NCBI RefSeq assembly: GCF_003143995.1
Contig: NZ_QFWG01000013.1
Coordinates: 1-57,636 of the forward strand
Length of the DNA: 57,636 nucleotides
Direction of reading: 5' to 3'
From: Pseudoglutamicibacter cumminsii
Lineage (GTDB): Bacteria > Actinomycetota > Actinomycetes > Actinomycetales > Micrococcaceae
Within the stretch, counting starts at the first letter, position 1. Every line of letters begins with the position of its first letter. The notes beneath the pieces were generated by a model. The model was given only the letters and a program-made list of their open reading frames with translations, was not told where the DNA came from and did not search any database. The position numbers were made by a program, and so were the translations under genes. Shown in pieces: positions 52,342-57,636 of the stretch.

Positions 52342-54606
52342 TTACTCCGCGTTGCGTGCGCGACGGCGAAGCATGAACGCTCCCGCACCGACTGCCGCGA
52401 GGAGTCCGCCAACTACGCCGGCGTGTGCGACGTCCGCGCCGGTGCGTGCGAGCGAGCCGCCGCCAGCCTGAGGCAGGGCGCATGGCTTGCCGTCAGCGGT
52501 GCGGCCGACGGTGTCCACAACCATGACCTTGCCGCCCTTCTTGAACAGCTGGCCTTTCTTAGCAGACTTCTGGTCTTTCGCGATGCCGGATACGGTCACG
52601 GTCGGCTTGGAGCCTTCAGTGCCCGATGCGGAACCAGGGGTAGACGACCCGTTACCTGGCTGTGTGCCTGGCTGCTTGCCCGGCGTTGCCGCACTCGCGG
52701 TCGAGTTGAACCAGCGCTGGCCAACGATCTGACCGAAGTTGCCGGAGGTGAAGACCGCAACGTTACCTGGGCCGCTCACGGATTCGAGCGTCCACGTCAC
52801 AGGGCCCGTGGTGTCCTTGAGGGACGGGTGCATCGTGTTTGCGCCGATCCATGGGACACCTGGGATCTGGGTGGATGGGACCATCCACACGTTGGAGCCT
52901 TTCGGTGCAACGAATTCGATGCCGGCTGGTGCTGCGACGCGTGCCGCATCACCGAGTGCGAATGTGATCGAGCTTGGCTCAACCCACGCCGCTGGCTGCT
53001 TACGGTCATCCTTGAGCGATGCCTTCAGGGTCTTGCCGTTGAGCTGCGAACCGAGGTCGAAGTGGCCGTTGGTTGCACCCGTGGCGCCTGGTCCTACGTT
53101 GAAGCGCAGGGTTGCGCGAGCTGAAGTGGTGCCGCCGCTCTTGAGTGTTGCGCTCTGGCGGATCTGAACCGTGTAGGTGCCCGGCTTGGAGAACACCCAG
53201 TTCGGGTGCACGTGGGAGTTAGCGGGAACCGTCGCGCTTCCGTTGACTTGCGACATCGGCAAGAGGCCCGATGCGCCGAGCGCCGAGGTTCCGCCCTTGG
53301 TCGCGCTTCCGGTGGTTGCGGAAGTCTTGCCCTGCTGCCCGCCCGAGTTTGCTGCGTCGATTTCCTGCTGGGTCGCCTCGCGGACTTCCTCGACTGGCAT
53401 GCACTGAGCGGCGCCTGGGGTAGCCGGCGCCTGAGGCGCGGTTACTGCTGGACCTGTGGCACCTTGAGCGACTGGCTTCGATGGTGCTACTGCTTCAGGC
53501 TTTTCGGCAGCTGGCTTTTCTGCCGGCTTCTGAGCAGCTGGCTTCTGTGACTCTGGCTTCTGCTTTTCCGGAGCTGGCGCGGGTGCCGGCTTCTTCGGTG
53601 CTGGCTTCTTCTTTTCCGGAGCAGGCTTTGGCTTCTCCGGCGCAGGAGCTGGCTTTTCCGGGGCGGGCTTCTCTGGCTGAGGCGCCGGCTTTGGTTTCTC
53701 AGGAGCCGGTTTTTCCGGCTGAGGCGCTGGCTTCTCTGGTGCAGGCTGTGGCTTCGGTTCGGCCTTCTTGAAGGCCGTTCCCTTGTGTGCCGACCCCACG
53801 GTGAAGTAGTAGGTCTGCTCTTCCGACTCAACAGTGGCGCCGGACTTGCTCGCGGTGCCGCGTGCTTTGACGGTGATCTTGTACAGACCTGGCTTGGTGA
53901 ATGCCCAGTTCGCGTGGGTGTGAGCTGGGTAGGTTTGTTCGCGCACCGCTCCGGCTTTGAGCTCGGTCGCGCCGTTCTTCAATAGTGGCTCCATCTGGCC
54001 GAAGCCGTTAGTGCCGAAGAGGTAGACCTTGCCAGGGCCGCTGACTGCGGTGAACACGAGGTCGATGTGCTTTTCGACCCCGCCTCCCTGGGTTCCGAGG
54101 GTGTCCCATCCTGGCCAGAGGAGGTTGTGGTCTTGCGTTTGAGGCAGGAAGTAGCTCTGGCCGGCGCCTGGCCAGCCGTCCGGGATGGTCTGCTTGGCGG
54201 CGTCTTTGACGTGCAGTTCGACCTTGGAAGGGTCACGCGGAACATGAGATCCGGTGACGTCTTCCTTCAGGTTGAGTTTGAGGGCGCCGTTGGATGCGGT
54301 GACGTTGAACGCGTCTACGTGACCCTTTTCAAGGATCATGTGGTCGGCGGCTGGGGCTGCCGCAGTGTCATTTGCCACTGCGTTATCCGTGGTGGCGGTG
54401 ATCGCCGATGCGTTGTCTGGAGCATCTGCAGCGTGTGCGGCCGCCACTGGCGTGACTCCCGCAAGCAGCAGGGCAAGTACACCCGAGGTGGCGGCGAGGC
54501 GGGCGTTGACGCCCTTGGTCACGTGCTTCTTGGCGCTGAAGGCTGGCTCGGCGGTGGTAACTGGCATGGCGTTGGACGCCAGCGCCTTGTTCCCTAATGG
54601 CGGCAT
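52342..54606 (-). CDS. Anchored-repeat wall protein (choice-of-anchor M) with LAxTG sorting signal
   Basis: About 754 residues. ATG 54606 is followed by a long signal peptide ending AAAHA. Anchored-repeat unit 1 (about 60-270) contains WPGWDTLGTQ and AHTHANWAFTKPGLY. A Lys/Pro/Ala/Glu stalk of about 100 residues follows. Then come unit 2, ending NSHVHPNWVFSKPGTY, and the N-terminal half of a third unit (GHFDLGSQLNGK, then GSGNFGQ-like TSGNFGQI). LARTG lies 36 residues from the end, before a hydrophobic helix and RRRARNAE, so a class E-type sortase should attach it to the wall. First gene of the metal ABC operon, directly behind a Zur-like operator. An upstream extension to 54729 would cross the operator and is rejected. 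Confidence 0.87.
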   Translation of the reverse strand: MPPLGNKALASNAMPVTTAEPAFSAKKHVTKGVNARLAATSGVLALLLAGVTPVAAAHAADAPDNASAITATTDNAVANDTAAAPAADHMILEKGHVDAFNVTASNGALKLNLKEDVTGSHVPRDPSKVELHVKDAAKQTIPDGWPGAGQSYFLPQTQDHNLLWPGWDTLGTQGGGVEKHIDLVFTAVSGPGKVYLFGTNGFGQMEPLLKNGATELKAGAVREQTYPAHTHANWAFTKPGLYKITVKARGTASKSGATVESEEQTYYFTVGSAHKGTAFKKAEPKPQPAPEKPAPQPEKPAPEKPKPAPQPEKPAPEKPAPAPEKPKPAPEKKKPAPKKPAPAPAPEKQKPESQKPAAQKPAEKPAAEKPEAVAPSKPVAQGATGPAVTAPQAPATPGAAQCMPVEEVREATQQEIDAANSGGQQGKTSATTGSATKGGTSALGASGLLPMSQVNGSATVPANSHVHPNWVFSKPGTYTVQIRQSATLKSGGTTSARATLRFNVGPGATGATNGHFDLGSQLNGKTLKASLKDDRKQPAAWVEPSSITFALGDAARVAAPAGIEFVAPKGSNVWMVPSTQIPGVPWIGANTMHPSLKDTTGPVTWTLESVSGPGNVAVFTSGNFGQIVGQRWFNSTASAATPGKQPGTQPGNGSSTPGSASGTEGSKPTVTVSGIAKDQKSAKKGQLFKKGGKVMVVDTVGRTADGKPCALPQAGGGSLARTGADVAHAGVVGGLLAAVGAGAFMLRRRARNAE

Positions 54607-54642
54607 GACTGTGCGCTTTCTAATGAGGAGAATACGTCTAAC

Positions 54643-54667
54643 GCTATTGAGACTCATTTGCAATAGC
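54643..54667 (-). promoter_or_regulatory. Zur-like operator and -10 box of the metal ABC operon
   Basis: Perfect 7-bp arms GCTATTG and CAATAGC (54643-54649 and 54661-54667 on the plus strand) enclose the minus-strand core TGCAAATGAGTCTCA. This matches 12 of 15 positions of the actinobacterial Zur consensus TGAAAATGATTTTCA. A minus-strand TAGAAT (54673-54668) directly adjoins it, so a bound repressor would cover the transcription start. It lies 37 bp before the wall-protein ATG. Confidence 0.65.
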
Positions 54668-54759
54668 ATTCTATTTCTACCACATTCGCTCACCTGCTGC
54701 CACGTGGCTGGGCTACTGGGAGGCGCCACTTCCGCTGTGTCTGTGGCGCTTAAACGGGT

Positions 54760-54794
54760 GCGGGGTCAAAGATCTTTTTGATCTTTGACCCCGC
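54760..54794. terminator. Hairpin between the repeat surface protein and the metal operon
   Basis: Perfect 15-bp inverted repeat GCGGGGTCAAAGATC (54760-54774, 54780-54794) with loop TTTTT. It is placed to end the minus-strand repeat-protein gene 51 bp after its stop; there is no U-tract. Confidence 0.7.
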
Positions 54795-54845
54795 GCCTTG
54801 GGAGGGTTAGCGGCTTAGCCGCTTACTTACTCCGTCAGCCATGCC

Positions 54846-57636
54846 TTAGTGCTCTGTTGCGCGGCGGCGCCACACCAGCATGGCTCCTGCGAGCATCAGC
54901 AGCCCTGCCCCTGCACCGATGATGCCGAGCACGTCAGCGCCGGTCTTGGACAGGTCACCTGGTCCTTCTGGCTCTTCTGAACCTTCTGGTGGAGCAGGCG
55001 GAACGACTGGAACACAGGCGTCGTTGTTGCCCGGGCCGTCGGAGTCGTTCTCCATGGTGACGTTGTTGAACAGGCCCTTGGCAGGGTTACCTTCGCCCTC
55101 GAGTTCACATTCAGCTGCGGCGGCCCAGTCAACACCGGACTTGGCGACGTCACCGATCAGGGTCACGGTGTAGGTCTTAGCCTTGCCAGCCTTGAGCTTG
55201 ACGCCGTCGGTCACGGTGAACGTTCCATCGACCAGTTCAACTGCCTTGCCGTCGACCTTGGCGCCGGTGACGGTGAAGCCTTCCGGAACACTCGGGGTGT
55301 CGATGACAGCCTTCGACGTACCGGCCGCGTCGCCCGCGTTGGAGACCGTCACGGAGTACACCGCCTGCCACGTCTTGCCTTCGGCCGTGGTGACAGACTT
55401 AGTGTCTGCGTTCTTCTTGACCTTGAAGATCGGCTCGCCTTCCTTGACAGCTGGAACACAGGCGTCGTTGTTCTCAGGGCCATCGGAGTCACCTTCCATG
55501 GAGACCTTGTTGAACAGGCCCTTGGCAGGGTTACCTTCGCCCTCGAGTTCACAATCAGCTGCGGCGGCCCAGTCAACACCGGACTTGGCGACATCGCCAG
55601 TCAGGGTCACGGTGAAGGTCTTAGCCTTACCAGCAGCGAGCTTCACGCCCTCGGTCACGGTGAACGATCCATCGACCAGTTCAACTGCCTTGCCGTCGAC
55701 CTCGGCGCCGGTGACAGTGAAGCCTTCCGGAACGGATGGGGTGTCAGTGACAGCCTGCGACGTGCCAGCGATATCGCCGGTGTTCGAAACGGTCACCGTG
55801 TAGGTGGCCTTCCAGGTCTTGCCTTCAGAAGTCACGACAGACGTGGTGTCTGCATCCTTCTTTACAGCAAAGGATGGGTCCTTACCGGCCGGGTTGCAGG
55901 CGTCGTTGTTCTCAGGACCATCAGAATCGTCTTCCATGGTCACCTTGTTGAACAGACCCTTATCCGGGTTGCCCTCACCGGTGACATCACATTCACCGAC
56001 AGCGACCCAGTCAGCCTTACCAGCCTCATAGGTACCCGACAGAACAACCTCAAAGACCTTGTCCTTACCGGCAGCCAGCTTCACACCATCAGTCACCGTG
56101 AAGGTGCCGTCAGTGATCTCAACAGCTTCGCCATCAACGGTCGCACCGGTGACAGTGAAGCCCTCAGGTACCGAAGGGGTGTCAGTCACGGCCTTCGACG
56201 TACCAGCGACCTCGCCATCATTAGTGACGGTGACGGTGTAAGCGGAAGTCCACTCACCATCAGCTGCCTTAGCGCCAGCCTCGGCAGAATCCTTCTTCAC
56301 CGAGAACTTTGGATCCTTCGACACCGGGTTGCAAGCATCATTGTTCTCAAGGCCATCGGAATCATCTTCCATGGCCACCTTGTTGAACAGACCCTTCGCA
56401 GGGTTGCCTTCACCCTCGAGCTCACACTCACCAACAGCGACCCAGTCAACAGAAGCTGCGTCGTAGGTACCAGAGAGAACAACCTCAAACACCTTGTCCT
56501 TACCGGCAGCCAGCTTCACACCATCCGTCACCGTAAAGGTGCCGTCAGTGATCTCAACAGCTTCGCCGTCCACGGTCGCGCCCTCAAGCTTGAAGCCCTC
56601 AGGAACCGATGGAATATCGGTCACAGCCTTCGACGTACCAGCGATCTCACCGTCATTGGTGACGGTCACGGTGTAAGCAGAGGTCCACTCACCTTCGGTT
56701 GCGGTGGCACCAGCTTCGGCGGAGTCTTTCTTCACCTTGAAGACAGGATCCTTCGACACCGGGTTGCAAGCGTCGTTGCTCTCAGGACCATCGGAATCAT
56801 CTTCCATGGCCACCTTGTTGAACAGACCCTTCGCAGGGTTGCCTTCACCCTCGAGCTCACACTCACCAACAGCGACCCAGTCAACAGAAGCTGCGTCGTA
56901 GGTACCAGAGAGAACAACCTCAAACACCTTGTCCTTACCGGCAGCCAGCTTCACACCATCCGTCACCGTAAAGGTGCCGTCAGTGATCTCAACAGCTTCG
57001 CCGTCCACGGTCGCGCCCTCAAGCGTGAAGCCTTCCGGAACCGATGGAATATCGGTGACAGCCTTCGACGTACCAGCGATCTCACCATCGTTAGTGACGG
57101 TCACGGTGTAAGCAGAGGTCCACTCACCGTTCTCAGCCTTAGCGCCAGCCTGAGCCGAGTCCTTCTTCACCGAGAACTTTGGATCCTTCGACACCGGGTT
57201 GCAAGCATCATTGTTCTCAAGGCCATCGTAATCATCTTCCATGGCCACCTTGTTGAACAGACCCTTCGCAGGGTTGCCTTCACCGGTGATGTCGCATTCG
57301 CCGACCGCTACCCAGTCAACAGAAGCTGCGTCGTAGGTACCAGAGAGAACAACCTCAAACACCTTGTCCTTACCAGCGGCGAGCTTCACACCATCCGTAA
57401 TCGTGAAGGAACCATCAACCAGCTCGACGGTCTCACCGTCAACCTTGGCGCCGGTGACCTTGAAGCCTTCTGGTACCGAAGGAGTATCGGTCACGGCCTT
57501 CGACGTACCCGCAACCTCACCATCATTAGTGACAGTCACGGTGTAAGCAGAGCTCCACTCACCGTTCTCAGCCTTAGCGCCAGCCTCGGCAGAGTCCTTC
57601 TTCACCGAGAACTTTGGATCCTTCGAAACCGGGTTA
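54846..57636 (-). CDS. Repeat-built surface protein with LSKTG sorting signal, N-terminus beyond the window
   Basis: The frame is open to the window edge, giving at least 929 residues. It consists of six visible repeats of about 145 residues, each like DPKFSVKKDSAEAGA... YTVTVTNDGEVAGTSKAVTDTPSVPEGF... VKLAAGKDKVFEVVLSGTY... WVAVGEC... NNDACNP. Each resembles a DUF11-type beta-sandwich and has two conserved cysteines (GEC and DAC), perhaps disulfide-bonded. The C-terminus has a Pro/Glu linker, LSKTG, a hydrophobic helix and RRRATEH, a sortase signal that differs from the LARTG of the neighbours. The four repeats nearest the edge are almost identical, while the two nearest the C-terminus have diverged (KKDADTTSV, KKNADTKSV). 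Probable role: adhesin stalk. Confidence 0.85.
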   Translation of the reverse strand, partial: NPVSKDPKFSVKKDSAEAGAKAENGEWSSAYTVTVTNDGEVAGTSKAVTDTPSVPEGFKVTGAKVDGETVELVDGSFTITDGVKLAAGKDKVFEVVLSGTYDAASVDWVAVGECDITGEGNPAKGLFNKVAMEDDYDGLENNDACNPVSKDPKFSVKKDSAQAGAKAENGEWTSAYTVTVTNDGEIAGTSKAVTDIPSVPEGFTLEGATVDGEAVEITDGTFTVTDGVKLAAGKDKVFEVVLSGTYDAASVDWVAVGECELEGEGNPAKGLFNKVAMEDDSDGPESNDACNPVSKDPVFKVKKDSAEAGATATEGEWTSAYTVTVTNDGEIAGTSKAVTDIPSVPEGFKLEGATVDGEAVEITDGTFTVTDGVKLAAGKDKVFEVVLSGTYDAASVDWVAVGECELEGEGNPAKGLFNKVAMEDDSDGLENNDACNPVSKDPKFSVKKDSAEAGAKAADGEWTSAYTVTVTNDGEVAGTSKAVTDTPSVPEGFTVTGATVDGEAVEITDGTFTVTDGVKLAAGKDKVFEVVLSGTYEAGKADWVAVGECDVTGEGNPDKGLFNKVTMEDDSDGPENNDACNPAGKDPSFAVKKDADTTSVVTSEGKTWKATYTVTVSNTGDIAGTSQAVTDTPSVPEGFTVTGAEVDGKAVELVDGSFTVTEGVKLAAGKAKTFTVTLTGDVAKSGVDWAAAADCELEGEGNPAKGLFNKVSMEGDSDGPENNDACVPAVKEGEPIFKVKKNADTKSVTTAEGKTWQAVYSVTVSNAGDAAGTSKAVIDTPSVPEGFTVTGAKVDGKAVELVDGTFTVTDGVKLKAGKAKTYTVTLIGDVAKSGVDWAAAAECELEGEGNPAKGLFNNVTMENDSDGPGNNDACVPVVPPAPPEGSEEPEGPGDLSKTGADVLGIIGAGAGLLMLAGAMLVWRRRATEH
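55010..57636 (-). repeat. Tandem 435-bp coding repeats
   Basis: The NNDAC-region DNA recurs at about 56325, 56760, 57195 and 57630, an exact 435-bp spacing (145 codons). Two further, more divergent copies lie towards 55000. Long identical blocks, for example around 56470-56530 and 56905-56965, show recent copying between neighbouring units. Confidence 0.88.

Noticed and set aside
51943-53124. 393-codon plus-strand frame with many cysteines
   Set aside because: Antisense to the binding-protein and wall-protein genes; Cys comes from complementing Ala/Thr codons.
55010-57636. Regular direct repeats that could be mistaken for a CRISPR array
   Set aside because: The 435-bp period is fully coding and in frame; no short palindromic repeat with unique spacers and no cas genes.

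Overview
The window is high-GC DNA with actinobacterial habits: GTG/TTG starts, four-base ATGA/GTGA overlaps between coupled genes, LAxTG sorting signals, and an anchored-repeat (choice-of-anchor M) metal ABC locus that is known only from Actinomycetota. A Micrococcaceae-like host is my best guess from gene content; no rRNA or marker gene is present to prove it.

Layout. 1-1.2 kb: two lipoproteins, the first cut by the window edge. 1.2-7.3 kb: type I restriction-modification operon hsdM-hsdS-hsdR on the minus strand, with hsdS frameshifted and carrying a 12-bp tandem repeat. 7.5-11.1 kb: an NAD(P)-binding protein, a Fic protein with two upstream palindromes, an ABC-2 permease remnant and a lipoprotein gene broken by an in-frame TAG. 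11.2-12.2 kb: an AbiF/Abi_2 HEPN protein preceded by its own promoter and a compact two-stem RNA. 12.4-16.2 kb: a catabolic group (nitrilase, GntR regulator, MHS-type transporter, frameshifted DUF2848 gene) with related palindromes in both divergent intergenic regions. 16.3-19.8 kb: a sortase-anchored Cna_B/DUF11-type surface protein. 19.9-24.1 kb: nitrobindin-like protein, acyl-activating ligase and ketoacyl synthase in one minus-strand run, ending in an internally deleted ornithine-cyclodeaminase-family gene. 24.1-30.3 kb: PLD-helicase-DUF3427 protein, nitronate monooxygenase, a GIY-YIG gene remnant and an AbiE toxin-antitoxin pair. 30.5-34.7 kb: methyltransferase, HAD hydrolase, cysteine hydrolase, NCS1 permease and a deleted SLC13 transporter gene. 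34.9-42.7 kb: complete kdpABCDE. 42.7-47.6 kb: SDR, MFS exporter, 3-oxoacid CoA-transferase subunits and a LysR regulator. 47.6-54.6 kb: anchored-repeat metal ABC transporter (permease, frameshifted ATPase, membrane-anchored repeat protein, TAT-exported binding protein, sortase-anchored repeat protein) behind a Zur-like operator. 54.8-57.6 kb: the 3' part of a surface protein built from 435-bp repeats.

How it works together. Five defence-type loci (type I RM, AbiF with its RNA, PLD helicase, GIY-YIG remnant, AbiE) plus a Fic protein lie within 30 kb and are interleaved with metabolic genes and decayed genes, which suggests a turnover region. The last 10 kb builds a cell-surface metal capture system: two proteins displaying anchored repeats would hand metal to a binding protein that itself carries such a repeat, then to the permease. 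Several genes are broken: four look like single-base deletions in short homopolymers (hsdS, DUF2848, the ABC ATPase, the SLC13 remnant), so raw-read confirmation matters before calling them natural mutations.
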